A DNA stretch of 45,081 nucleotides from Bradyrhizobium sp. URHD0069 (lineage in GTDB: Bacteria; Pseudomonadota; Alphaproteobacteria; Rhizobiales; Xanthobacteraceae). Under the pieces are notes generated by a model, which did not search any database, had not been told where the DNA came from, and worked only from the letters and a program-made list of their open reading frames with translations. The stretch is taken from positions 1-45,081 of the forward strand of contig NZ_JNIJ01000049.1 in assembly GCF_000701345.1 (NCBI RefSeq), in the 5' to 3' direction. How positions within the stretch are numbered: position 1 is the stretch's first letter; each line of letters starts with the position of its first letter. This document shows positions 34,502 to 42,823 of this stretch, in pieces. The position numbers and the translations under genes were made by a program.

Positions 34502-35123
34502 CGGGCTGCCGCTCCGGTGCGGCGTCCGCGAACGCCTTCAGGTTTTTCGCCGCCGCTTCGGCTTTCAGCAGGCGCGGGAACGCCGCGACCTCGACGCCAA
34601 AGCGCCGCGCGTTGGCAAGCTGCGGCACCAGACAAAGATCGGCGATCGTCGGCTTGGCGCCGAAGCAGAATGGACCGGGCTCGTCGGCGATCAATGTTTC
34701 GCAGGCCGAGAGCCCTTCGCGGTTGGCCCATGCCGCCCACTCGGTCACCTGCTCTTCGCTCAGGCCGATCTGCCGCAGCCGCCCCAGCACTTTCAGGTTC
34801 TGCAACGGGTGAGTATCGCAGGCGAGCGCCATCGCGAAGGCGCGAATTTTGGCGCGGCGCAGCGGGTCCTTCGGCAGCAGCGGCGGCTCGGGATCGGTTT
34901 CCTCCAGCCATTCGATGATGGCGAGCGACTGGGTAATGATCGCGCCCTGGTCGTCCTGCAGCGTCGGCACCAGCCCTTGCGGATTGAGCGCGAGATAGGC
35001 GGGGTCGCGCTGTTCGCCCTTGCGCAGATGGTGCGGCAGGTGGTCCGCGCCTAGTCCTTTTAGATTCAGCGCAATTCTAACCCGATAGGACGCGCTGCTG
35101 CGGAAATAGCCGTGCAGCTTCAT
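34491..35123 (-). CDS. Maleylpyruvate isomerase, GST zeta type
   Basis: 210 residues from ATG 35123, preceded by AGGGAGGT at 5 nt. The N-terminal thioredoxin-like domain begins MKLHGYFRSSASYRVRIALN, whose SSASYR supplies the glutathione-binding Ser; NPQGLVPTL and TQSLAIIEWLEE follow. The helical C-domain keeps FCFGAKPTIADLCLVPQ. Maleylacetoacetate and maleylpyruvate isomerases look alike; the gentisate neighbours favour cis-trans isomerisation of maleylpyruvate to fumarylpyruvate with glutathione as cofactor. First gene of the minus-strand operon, divergent from gentisate dioxygenase. Confidence 0.88.
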   Translation of the reverse strand: MKLHGYFRSSASYRVRIALNLKGLGADHLPHHLRKGEQRDPAYLALNPQGLVPTLQDDQGAIITQSLAIIEWLEETDPEPPLLPKDPLRRAKIRAFAMALACDTHPLQNLKVLGRLRQIGLSEEQVTEWAAWANREGLSACETLIADEPGPFCFGAKPTIADLCLVPQLANARRFGVEVAAFPRLLKAEAAAKNLKAFADAAPERQPDAE

Positions 35124-35177
35124 CGGAACCTCCCTGGAATTTTCTCGTTGCTTTTTGGTCGCCGCATTGACGCTACT

Positions 35178-35192
35178 CATATTGTAAGTATG
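35178..35192. promoter_or_regulatory. Palindrome in the divergent gentisate promoter, candidate MarR operator
   Basis: catattgtaagtatg is an imperfect 15-bp palindrome with perfect cata/tatg ends, central in the 107-nt gap between the isomerase and dioxygenase starts. This is the usual location and size for a MarR-family dimer site controlling both directions. Confidence 0.5.
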
Positions 35193-35230
35193 CTGTCAAT
35201 AAATCCAGCAAGAACATCGGGAGGCTCGCC

Positions 35231-36271
35231 ATGGAAGCCGTACAGAAGACGCCGGAACGCGAGGCGTTCTACCGCAGGATCGACGGCGAAAATCTCGCAG
35301 CCCTTTGGAACGTGATGGGCGAGCTGATCACGCCGGAGCCGAAGAGCGCCTGCCGGCCTCATCTGTGGAAATTCGATGCGATCCGCCGCTTCATGACGGA
35401 AGCCGGCAAGCTGATCACCGCCAAGGAAGCCGAACGGCGAGTGCTGGTCTTGGAAAATCCCGGGCTGCGCGGGCAGTCGAAGATCACGACCTCGCTGTTT
35501 GCCGGCGTGCAAATGGTGATCCCCGGCGACATCGCACCGGCCCATCGGCACAGTCAGTCGGCATTGCGCTTCGTGCTCGAGGGCAGGGGCGCGCATACCT
35601 CGGTGGACGGCGAGCGCACGCTGATGGAGCCCGGCGACTTCGTGATCACGCCGTCGATGACGTGGCACGATCACGGCAATGAGACTTCCGAGCCGATGTT
35701 CTGGCTGGACGGGCTCGATATTCCGCTGGTGCAGTTCCTCGATGCGTCCTTCGCGGAAGGATCTGACGAAGACCAGCAACAGATCACGCGGCCCGCCGGC
35801 GACAGTTTCGCGCGCTATGGCCACAACCTTTTGCCGGTCGATCAGAAGCGCGCCTCGAAGACTTCGCCGATCTTCAACTATCCCTATCACTATACGCGCG
35901 AGGCGCTGGAGCAGGCGAAAACGCGTGACCAGTGGGACGCCTGCCACGGATTGAAGCTGAAGTTTTCCAATCCCGAAACCGGCGATTACGCGATGCCGAC
36001 CATCGGCACCTTCATCCAGTTGCTGCCGAAGGGTTTCAAGACCGCGCGCTATCGTTCGACCGACGCCACGGTATTCGCCGCGATCGAAGGCAAGGGCCGT
36101 TCGCGGATCGGCGATCAGACATTTGAGTGGGGTCCGCGCGACCTGTTCGTGGTGCCGAGCTGGCAATGGGTGACCCACGAAGCCGACGAAGATTCGGTGC
36201 TGTTCAGTTTCTCCGATCGTCCGGTGCAGCAGAAGCTGGACTTGTTCCGCGAAGATCGCGGCAACGCCTGA
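35231..36271 (+). CDS. Gentisate 1,2-dioxygenase
   Basis: 346 residues, start supported by GGGAGG 7 nt upstream. Two cupin domains. The first holds the iron ligands as HRHSQSALRFVLEGRG (His105, His107) and MTWHDHGN (His146), the same spacing as in characterised enterobacterial enzymes. The second cupin (about 230-335) keeps the barrel (KGFKTARYRSTDATVFAAIE, LFVVPSWQWVTHE) with fewer ligands, as is common. It opens the ring of gentisate between the carboxyl- and the hydroxyl-bearing carbons to give maleylpyruvate. Divergent from the isomerase/MarR/hydroxylase operon. Confidence 0.95.
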   Translation: MEAVQKTPEREAFYRRIDGENLAALWNVMGELITPEPKSACRPHLWKFDAIRRFMTEAGKLITAKEAERRVLVLENPGLRGQSKITTSLFAGVQMVIPGDIAPAHRHSQSALRFVLEGRGAHTSVDGERTLMEPGDFVITPSMTWHDHGNETSEPMFWLDGLDIPLVQFLDASFAEGSDEDQQQITRPAGDSFARYGHNLLPVDQKRASKTSPIFNYPYHYTREALEQAKTRDQWDACHGLKLKFSNPETGDYAMPTIGTFIQLLPKGFKTARYRSTDATVFAAIEGKGRSRIGDQTFEWGPRDLFVVPSWQWVTHEADEDSVLFSFSDRPVQQKLDLFREDRGNA

Positions 36272-36354
36272 CCGAAGCGTCGCGGGCAAAACGGTTTACG
36301 GCGCATTCCGCCCGCCGAGACAATCGATGCGATCAAGCAAATTGGAGGCGATGC

Positions 36355-37413
36355 TCAGCGAGGCAACAACTTCGCTTCACAGTACTGATTCAGCTGGTCG
36401 CGGATCATGGCAATTGTATCGACGCATAGATTGAACCCCGCGCGTCTCAGCAGACCGTTATCGGTCAACAAGTCCCATTCCTTTTCGAAGACGAAGTCGG
36501 CAAAGTCCCATGACGCCAGGCTTTCAAGAGAGCGTCGCTGTAGTCCACGGCGCGCAACGATCTTGTCCCAGACCGGGCCCTTGTCGGCCATCCACGTCGC
36601 AAGCTTGATATGGCGCGGCACGCCACAGGGAATACCGTACCATTGCGCCAGCAATGGCCAGACCTGACACCAGCGAAAACTATCGCCGTTCGTGACATTG
36701 AACGCCGTGTTCCTCCCGGCGTCATGCGTCGACATGAAAATGATGGCCTCAGCGAGACAGGTCGCGTCGGATAATTCGCAAAGCACGGAGTAAGCGGCGG
36801 CAGTTCCAGGGAAATCCAGGGGCACTCCGAGTTCACGGCAGAGAGCCGCATAGGTGCCGAGAATCGTGATGAGGTTTCTGGCGCGGTCCGGCGCGAAGTC
36901 GCAGATATAGGACGGTCGGGATGCAGACCAGCTCCAGCGAGCATGCGCCGCTCTTTGGCTCAAAAGGTCCTGTTGATCGTAATAGAAGTTTGGCGGCGGA
37001 TGCCGGGGATCGCCTTCGCGCGAAGGCGTCGGATAGGGGCCGAGGTGCATTCCGTACCACTTAGTGCCCTCCAGCAGATGAACGTGCTCGAGCCCGCCGG
37101 AGCGCGCTTCCAGCGCATCCAGCGTTGCGGCCAGCATGGCGACATTGCCTTCAACATTCTCGACACCACCTTCCTGGAATGGCGCGCGGGCAGCGAAGAA
37201 CGCATGCGTCACCGGCTCGATGGCTGCCAATGCACGCGCGCAAGACGCGGGATCGGTCAAATCGGCAGCGAGATGGGTGAAAGGTACCTTGCCGGCTGGA
37301 GCCGTGCGCGACATGCCGTAAACAAGCCAATCGCCGCGACGGCCGAGTGCTTTGGCGATGGGTCCACCGGTCGCACCGGTCGGCCCGATGACTAGCGCGA
37401 CTTGCTTAGGCAT
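36355..37413 (-). CDS. PRISE-type SDR (progesterone 5-beta-reductase/iridoid synthase-like)
   Basis: 352 residues from ATG 37413. Extended SDR with the NADP site LVIGPTGATGGPIAKALGRR, VYGMSRTAPAG as the Arg motif, and YYDQQDLLSQ supplying the atypical catalytic Tyr-x-x-x region of PRISE enzymes, which lack the usual YxxxK. Further blocks are HVHLLEGTKWYGMHLG with the Lys, and FNVTNGDSFRW. Family members reduce activated C=C bonds of enones with NADPH. No ribosome site precedes the ATG, and the start region is tandemly duplicated (17 bp). Confidence 0.85.
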   Translation of the reverse strand: MPKQVALVIGPTGATGGPIAKALGRRGDWLVYGMSRTAPAGKVPFTHLAADLTDPASCARALAAIEPVTHAFFAARAPFQEGGVENVEGNVAMLAATLDALEARSGGLEHVHLLEGTKWYGMHLGPYPTPSREGDPRHPPPNFYYDQQDLLSQRAAHARWSWSASRPSYICDFAPDRARNLITILGTYAALCRELGVPLDFPGTAAAYSVLCELSDATCLAEAIIFMSTHDAGRNTAFNVTNGDSFRWCQVWPLLAQWYGIPCGVPRHIKLATWMADKGPVWDKIVARRGLQRRSLESLASWDFADFVFEKEWDLLTDNGLLRRAGFNLCVDTIAMIRDQLNQYCEAKLLPR

Positions 37414-37439
37414 TGCATCCAATTAGGCATGGCATCCAA
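37406..37439. repeat. 17-bp tandem duplication over the SDR start codon
   Basis: Two adjacent copies of ttaggcatNgcatccaa (37406-37422 and 37423-37439) differ at one base. Each contains a candidate ATG on the minus strand (37413 and 37430). Because 17 is not a multiple of 3, the upstream ATG opens a different frame that stops after about 12 codons, overlapping the real start. Confidence 0.75.
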
Positions 37440-37465
37440 TCCCAGTGGCGGAGCCCGTTGCGCGC

Positions 37466-38206
37466 TCAGGCTGATGTCCGTGGCGCAAATGGCTCTAGCG
37501 TCCCCGCGTAGCTTTTCGCGGCAGGGAAAGCATATGAACCGCGCCGGGATGTCGTGAGTTTCAGACCGACCAGAGCTTCGGCCTGTTTCACCGCAGCCGC
37601 GACGCCATCGATGATCGGCACGCCGAATTTTTGCGAAAGCGTGCGCGCGAGATCGGCCATCCCCGCGCAACCGAGAACGATAGCTTCTGCGCCCTTGTCC
37701 AGCGCATGGGCAATCTCCGCTTCGAGTTTCTGCTCCGCGCCGGAGCCAAGCCTTTCGAGGTCGAGAACCGCAACATTGCACGCGGTGACCGACGCCCTGT
37801 CGGCGAAACCGTAGCGGCGCACGAGGTCTTCAAGCGGCACGATCGAGCGCGGCAGCGTCGTGATGATCGCGATACGCTTGGCCAGCTGTCCCGCGGTCAC
37901 CAGCGCGGCTTCGCAGATTCCAACCACCGGGAAGCGCGCGACGGATCGCGCCGCATCGAGCCCGGTATCGTCGAAGCATGCGACAATGCCGGCGGCGGCG
38001 TCGGGTGCGATCAAAAACGCCTGAATCAATCCTGGAACGGCGAAAGCCTCGTCATAAAACCCTTCGATCGAGGCCGGACCCATTGACGATGTCACGGCGA
38101 CGATTTCGGTGCCTGGCGCGGCAACGGCGCGCGCCGCGGCGCAAATCGTATCCGTCATCGACGCGGTGGTGTTCGGATTGACGATCAGGATTTTTGTTGC
38201 GGGCAT
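37466..38206 (-). CDS. Aspartate/glutamate/hydantoin racemase family protein
   Basis: 246 residues. The N-terminal ILIVNPNTTASMTDTI is the signature of the hydantoin-racemase/arylmalonate-decarboxylase side of the family. The two catalytic Cys are present: IVACFDDTGLDAAR and AIVLGCAGMADL. Such enzymes act as cofactor-independent two-base racemases in the cytoplasm. It ends 27 nt before the duplicated SDR start, so both may form one transcript. Substrate unknown; no hydantoinase is encoded in the window. Confidence 0.9.
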   Translation of the reverse strand: MPATKILIVNPNTTASMTDTICAAARAVAAPGTEIVAVTSSMGPASIEGFYDEAFAVPGLIQAFLIAPDAAAGIVACFDDTGLDAARSVARFPVVGICEAALVTAGQLAKRIAIITTLPRSIVPLEDLVRRYGFADRASVTACNVAVLDLERLGSGAEQKLEAEIAHALDKGAEAIVLGCAGMADLARTLSQKFGVPIIDGVAAAVKQAEALVGLKLTTSRRGSYAFPAAKSYAGTLEPFAPRTSA

Positions 38207-38287
38207 CGGCGTTGATTAGCATTCGGTGATACAGGCCGCCATCAAAACTTCGGCGAGGCTTGCGACGCTAGCGATTTTACCGCGAAT

Positions 38288-38977
38288 TCAGCAAGCTACC
38301 GCCTCCGCCTCGGCCCAAGCCGCGAACGCATCCAGGATTTCGCTCATGACCTCGCGGTCGTTCCGTCCCGAACGCGCCAGCACATGGAAGGAATGATCGG
38401 CGCCCTCGACACGATGCAGCGATGCCGATCGCCCGAGGCGCTGGACGACAGGCTCGAGCAAGCTCAATTCCGCGAGGCTGTCGCGGGTGCCCTGAAGAAA
38501 CAGCATCGGCACATGAACATCGGCAAGGTGCTTCGCCCGATCACTGGACGGCTTGCCCGCGGGATGCAGCGGAAAGCCCAGGAACGCCAGTCCACCGACG
38601 CCGGCCAACGGCGCAATGGCCTGTGCCTGCGACGTCATGCGTCCGCCGAACGATTTGCCGCCCGCGATCAGCGGCAATTCCGGGCAGCGCCGGCCGGCTT
38701 CCGCCACAGCGGCGCGCACCGCGGCTTGCGCGACCGCCGGGCGGTCGGGCCGCCTCGAGCCGTTTTCCATATACGGAAACTGATAGCGCAACGTCGCCAC
38801 GCCGCGTTCGCCAAGGCCGGTCGCCACCGTCTCCATGAATGGATGGCCCATCCCGGCGCCGGCGCCATGGGCAAACACAAAACACGCACGCGCTTGCGTG
38901 GGGCGGATCAGCAGCGCGGAGATCGAGCTCGCGTTCTCGACCTCGATCTTAAGCTGTTGCGCGCTGACGGTTTTCAT
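38288..38977 (-). CDS. Alpha/beta hydrolase, KANL3/Tex30-like
   Basis: 229 residues from ATG 38977 (MKTVSAQQLKIEVENASSIS); the same frame stays open upstream but lies in the divergent promoter. The oxyanion region is FVFAHGAGAGMGHPFM, the nucleophile elbow GGKSFGGRM (Ser), the acid FLQGTRDSLAEL (Asp) and the His in GADHSFHVL, so the triad is complete. Bacterial members of this subgroup are uncharacterised esterase-like proteins in the cytoplasm. Divergent from the beta-propeller gene. Confidence 0.88.
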   Translation of the reverse strand: MKTVSAQQLKIEVENASSISALLIRPTQARACFVFAHGAGAGMGHPFMETVATGLGERGVATLRYQFPYMENGSRRPDRPAVAQAAVRAAVAEAGRRCPELPLIAGGKSFGGRMTSQAQAIAPLAGVGGLAFLGFPLHPAGKPSSDRAKHLADVHVPMLFLQGTRDSLAELSLLEPVVQRLGRSASLHRVEGADHSFHVLARSGRNDREVMSEILDAFAAWAEAEAVAC

Positions 38978-39143
38978 CTTGCGTGACTGCCATTCGCTGT
39001 GGTCGGGACACTGTACGCCCGGCGACCGGCCGCCCGGAAGGCCTTTCGAGCCGATGCTTTCCCGAATGGACAACCGCTCGCTGACGTTGAATACTGCCCG
39101 GCATGGACCCGCAAGAGGTCCCATTCATTCGGGAGAAGACATC

Positions 39144-40304
39144 ATGCGTCCCAGCAAGGCTGCGTTGGCACTGATCACGACATCCTTCATCGCACTGGCA
39201 GGCTCCACTTCAAACGCCGAAATCGCGGTTTCGGCCAATGACGGCAAGATGGTCCTCGAAAACGGGGTGGCGACGGTCCGCAAGGAGCCGGTGCCGGACA
39301 GCGTTTCGGTCATCGAACTTTCGGGCCCCTCGCCGCGCATCATTGCGGAATTGCCAGCGCCCGCCAGCGTGGTCGGCCCGCCGTCGAGCGTCGCCATCGC
39401 GCCGGACGAAAGTTTCGCACTGGTCACTGGGGCGATGAAAATCGATCCCGCCGACCCAACCAAGGCGATCCCCGATGACAAGCTGACCGTCATTGACTTG
39501 AAATCCTCGCCTCCGAAAATCCTGGCGACACTGCAAGCCGGCGCGGGCGCTGCCGGCGTTTCGATCAATCGCACAGCGACGCTGGCGCTGGTGGCCAATC
39601 GCAGCGAGGGCACCGTCTCGGTGTTCACGATCAGCGGCAATGCGCTGACGCCGGCCGGCAAGGTCGCGCTCGGCGACGCCAAGTCCGGTCCGAGCCACCC
39701 GATGTTTTCCCGCGACGGCACAACGGCGCTGGTCTCGCGGGATGGCGACAATCGCATCTCCGTTCTCTCGGTCGACGGCAGCAAGGTCGAATACACCAAA
39801 CGCGACCTGTTTTCCGGGCTGCGCCCGTACCAGATCGATACTACCGCCAACGGCGACGTAGCTGTGTTCGCCAATATCGGCATGAGCGGCGGCGACGCCG
39901 ATACCATCAGCCTGATCGACATGCGCGCCAAGCCGATCCGGGTCGCGACCACAATCTCGGTCGGTCAGACGCCGGAAGGGCTGAAGATATCGCCGGATGG
40001 CGCCTATGTGGCGGTCAATGTGGTCAACGGCTCGAACAAGCCCAAGAGCTCGCCATTCTTCAACGACTATGGATTGCTGAAGATCTACCGGGTCGCCGGC
40101 ACCGACCTCGTTCCGGTGACGGAAGCCAAGGTCGGCCACTGGTGCCAGGGCGTCGCATGGTCGAAGGACTCCAAAACCGTGCTGGCCCAGTGCATGGTGG
40201 AGAACGAGATCGCAACCTTCACGTTCGACGGCAAAACCCTGATTAAAACGACGCCGATCGCGATGAAGGCCGGTCCGGCGGGCATCCGCACCTCCGAGCC
40301 GTAG
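39144..40304 (+). CDS. Exported YncE/lactonase-like beta-propeller protein
   Basis: 386 residues from ATG 39144 (GGGAGAAG upstream); upstream in-frame codons lie in the divergent promoter. The signal peptide ends near STSNA. The rest is a series of about seven propeller blades with repeated phrases such as PSSVAIAPDESFALVTG, AAGVSINRTATLALVANRSE, EGLKISPDGAYVAVNVVNG and CQGVAWSKDSKTVLAQCMVE. This is the seven-bladed YncE / 3-carboxymuconate-cyclase-like architecture. No catalytic residues could be assigned; periplasmic function unknown. Confidence 0.88.
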   Translation: MRPSKAALALITTSFIALAGSTSNAEIAVSANDGKMVLENGVATVRKEPVPDSVSVIELSGPSPRIIAELPAPASVVGPPSSVAIAPDESFALVTGAMKIDPADPTKAIPDDKLTVIDLKSSPPKILATLQAGAGAAGVSINRTATLALVANRSEGTVSVFTISGNALTPAGKVALGDAKSGPSHPMFSRDGTTALVSRDGDNRISVLSVDGSKVEYTKRDLFSGLRPYQIDTTANGDVAVFANIGMSGGDADTISLIDMRAKPIRVATTISVGQTPEGLKISPDGAYVAVNVVNGSNKPKSSPFFNDYGLLKIYRVAGTDLVPVTEAKVGHWCQGVAWSKDSKTVLAQCMVENEIATFTFDGKTLIKTTPIAMKAGPAGIRTSEP

Positions 40305-40410
40305 CGCATCGCGGGCAGGCACACAGAAATGCATGGTCGGCATCCAGGAATCAGTCTAAGGCTACCGACACAACCCTCGGTCGAGCATTTCGAAGATTTG
40401 GAGCTAGGTC

Positions 40411-41997
40411 ATGATCAAAACATCCATTGCAATTGCTGCTGCGGCCGCGGTGGGACTTTCGTGCACGCAACCCGCGTCAGCACAATCGGACGGCCATAAG
40501 CTCGGCACTGTGCATTTCGAGACATCGTGCAAGCCGGACGCGCAGAAGCTTTTTGACAGCGGGATGTTGTACCAGCACTCATTCTGGTACCGGGCGTCGC
40601 AACGAGTGTTCGAAGATGTGCTACAGGCCGATCCCGAGTGCGGGATAGCGTATTGGGGTATCGCGCTGAGCCTGCTGTGGAATCCGCATGTCGCGCCGCC
40701 CGCAAAGAATCTCGTCGAGGGTGCTGCAGCGATCGCAAAGGGAAAGAGCGTGGGTGCCAAGTCGCAACGCGAGCGCGACTACCTGGACGCGATTGCGGTC
40801 ATGTACGCCGACCACGAGAAAGTCGACCACCGCACCCGCATTCAGGCCTATGCAAAGGCCATGGAACAACTGGCGCAGCGCTATCCAAACGACGACGAGG
40901 CGCAGATCCACTATGCCCTTGCGTTGAATACATCGGCATCGCCGGCCGACAAGACATACGCCAGCCAGCTCAAGGGCGCCGCGATCCTGGAGCCGATCGC
41001 TATACGCCAACCGCAGCATCCCGGCGTGTCACACTACCTGATCCACCTCTACGACTATCCGCCGATTGCCGAGAAAGGGCTCGACGCTGCGCGGCGCTAT
41101 GCCAAGATCGCTCCCGGAGCGGCGCATGCCCAGCACATGCCGTCACATATTTTCACGCGCGTCGGCTATTGGACTGAATCGATCGCATCGAACGCCGAAT
41201 CGGCCCGTGTCGCAAAGGAGTCTAAGGATTTCCACGACCAGCTGCATGCGATGGACTACGTCGTCTATGCAAATCTGCAACTCGGACAAGACGACAAAGC
41301 CAAGACCATCATCGACGAGATGATGATGGTCACCGGCTTCACAGAGGCGTTTTTGCCCGGGCCGTATGCACTGGCTATCTCGCCGGCGCGCTACGCCGTG
41401 GAACGCGGCGACTGGAAGGCTGCGGCGGAGCTTCAGGTACGCCCTAGTCCGCTAGCCCAAGTCCAGGCGATAACTCATTTTGCTCGAGCTCTCGGCGCCG
41501 CCCGCTCCGGCAATCCTGATGCCGCCAAAACTGACATCGCCAAGCTCGCCGAGTTGCGTGACAAGCTGCGTGATGCCAAGGACGCCTATTGGTCGGAGCA
41601 AGTAGATATTCAGCGGCAAGTCGCGACCGCCTGGATGCTCTATGCCGAAGGCAAGCGCGATGAGGCGCTAAATGCGATGAGCGCAGCCGCCGATGCCGAG
41701 GATAAGACCGAGAAGCATCCGGTGACGCCAGGCGTGCCTAAGCCGGCGCGGGAATTTTATGGCGTCATGCTGCTTGAGAGTGGCAACCCCAAGGAAGCGG
41801 TCACCGCCTTTGAAGCGACGCTGAAGAAAGAGCCGAACCGGCTTGGGGCCCATGTAGGAGCGGCGATGGCCGCCGAAAAGTCCGGTGACAACGCCAAAGC
41901 TCGGCAACACTACAAGAAAGCCGTCGAGATCGCTAACGCCGCGGATAAGACCAGGGCCGAGATTGCACACGCGCACGCGTTCCTGCAGAAGCCCTGA
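40411..41997 (+). CDS. Exported tetratricopeptide-repeat protein
   Basis: 528 residues; GGAG lies 7 nt before ATG 40411. The signal peptide ends near QPASAQS. Several TPR-like helix pairs can be seen: YRASQRVFEDVLQADPECGI, AMEQLAQRYPNDDEAQIHYA, REFYGVMLLESGNPKEAVTA followed by FEATLKKEPN, and NAKARQHYKKAVEIANAA. The conserved central block has HPGVSHYLIHLYDYP and HAQHMPSHIFTRVGYW, His-rich and family-specific, which may bind metal. Related proteins are common but uncharacterised in proteobacteria and Acidobacteria. The small gene at 42028 follows by 30 nt and is probably cotranscribed. Confidence 0.88.
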   Translation: MIKTSIAIAAAAAVGLSCTQPASAQSDGHKLGTVHFETSCKPDAQKLFDSGMLYQHSFWYRASQRVFEDVLQADPECGIAYWGIALSLLWNPHVAPPAKNLVEGAAAIAKGKSVGAKSQRERDYLDAIAVMYADHEKVDHRTRIQAYAKAMEQLAQRYPNDDEAQIHYALALNTSASPADKTYASQLKGAAILEPIAIRQPQHPGVSHYLIHLYDYPPIAEKGLDAARRYAKIAPGAAHAQHMPSHIFTRVGYWTESIASNAESARVAKESKDFHDQLHAMDYVVYANLQLGQDDKAKTIIDEMMMVTGFTEAFLPGPYALAISPARYAVERGDWKAAAELQVRPSPLAQVQAITHFARALGAARSGNPDAAKTDIAKLAELRDKLRDAKDAYWSEQVDIQRQVATAWMLYAEGKRDEALNAMSAAADAEDKTEKHPVTPGVPKPAREFYGVMLLESGNPKEAVTAFEATLKKEPNRLGAHVGAAMAAEKSGDNAKARQHYKKAVEIANAADKTRAEIAHAHAFLQKP

Positions 41998-42027
41998 GAC
42001 GGCGAGGCGAAGGCACAGGAGCACGCC

Positions 42028-42408
42028 GTGAAAGCATTCTTTGTGCCGATCGTGCTGGGCATTCTTGCGACCCCGGCCAGCGCTCAGTCACTTCAGGTCA
42101 TTGGATACTCGGGTCATCTCGGCGAGTGGGAGTTGACTGCCACCGTCACGGAGCAGGTTTCCAGCCGGACCAAGGAATACGCCGGGCCGGTGACCATGAG
42201 ACACGTTGGCGTCTGCACTAAGGATGGCCCCGAGGAGAAGGCGGGTGAAATGCGGTTTCAGATCTCGGCCTCATCCTCCCAGTTGAATGCGACATTTTCG
42301 GTTGCTGGCGTTGAATGCACCTACAGCGGACGGTTGTCAGACTCTTATACAGGCACGATGGCTTGCCCCGATCGAGAGGCCGTTCCCCTCAAGTTATGGG
42401 TGAGATAG
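42028..42408 (+). CDS. Small exported protein, unknown function
   Basis: 126 residues from GTG 42028, with CAGGAG 6 nt upstream. The signal peptide ends at PASAQS. The mature part is beta-rich (GHLGEWELTATVTEQV, AGEMRFQISASSSQLNATFS) with Cys residues at VGVCTKDG, VECTYSG and MACPDRE. It is likely a small periplasmic beta-barrel with one disulfide. Not assigned to a known family. It follows the TPR gene and ends before a strong terminator. Confidence 0.75.
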   Translation: MKAFFVPIVLGILATPASAQSLQVIGYSGHLGEWELTATVTEQVSSRTKEYAGPVTMRHVGVCTKDGPEEKAGEMRFQISASSSQLNATFSVAGVECTYSGRLSDSYTGTMACPDREAVPLKLWVR

Positions 42409-42476
42409 TGCATCGTTACGAAAGCAGCATGGTTACGAAGGAAGGTCTTCCATCGCACCCTCGCCATGCCATAAGG

Positions 42477-42505
42477 AAAAAGCCCGCATTGCTGCGGGCT
42501 TTTTT
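42477..42505. terminator. Bidirectional Rho-independent terminator
   Basis: Perfect 8-bp stem agcccgca / tgcgggct (42481-42488, 42493-42500) with loop ttgc, an A-run before and a T-run after. It serves both the plus-strand gene ending at 42408 and the convergent minus-strand gene ending at 42509. Confidence 0.92.
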
Positions 42506-42508
42506 GTA

Positions 42509-42823
42509 TTACCAGCCGCGGAATCCGCCTCCGCCGAACCCGAAGGTTACGCTCGGACCGCCATAACCATAGCCGCCGCCATAGTACGGCCTACCGTAAC
42601 CGCCGCCATAGTACCGCGGGGCGTAGCCGTAGCTTCTGTAATGCGGGCGGTAGTGACGATAGCCGTAGTAGCGACGCGAGTATCGATTACGAGAGCTGAT
42701 GTCGGTGGATTGCGTTGCATCGGCTGATGTCTTTGCTTTCACCGTGCTGTCCGTCGCGTTTGCAGCGGAGCCTCCGAGCAGCGCGGCTGCACCGACGGCA
42801 AATACGATAGCTAGCTTTTTCAT
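42509..42823 (-). CDS. Small exported Gly/Tyr-rich protein
   Basis: 104 residues; GGAG 8 nt before ATG 42823. The signal peptide ends near AANAT. A Thr/Lys/Ser segment is followed by an Arg/Tyr/Gly-rich tail (RYYGYRHYRPHYRSYGYAPR, then YYGGGYG repeats). Low-complexity proteins of this type are frequent in Bradyrhizobium; the tail may bind polyanions or stick to the envelope. Function unknown. Confidence 0.78.
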   Translation of the reverse strand: MKKLAIVFAVGAAALLGGSAANATDSTVKAKTSADATQSTDISSRNRYSRRYYGYRHYRPHYRSYGYAPRYYGGGYGRPYYGGGYGYGGPSVTFGFGGGGFRGW

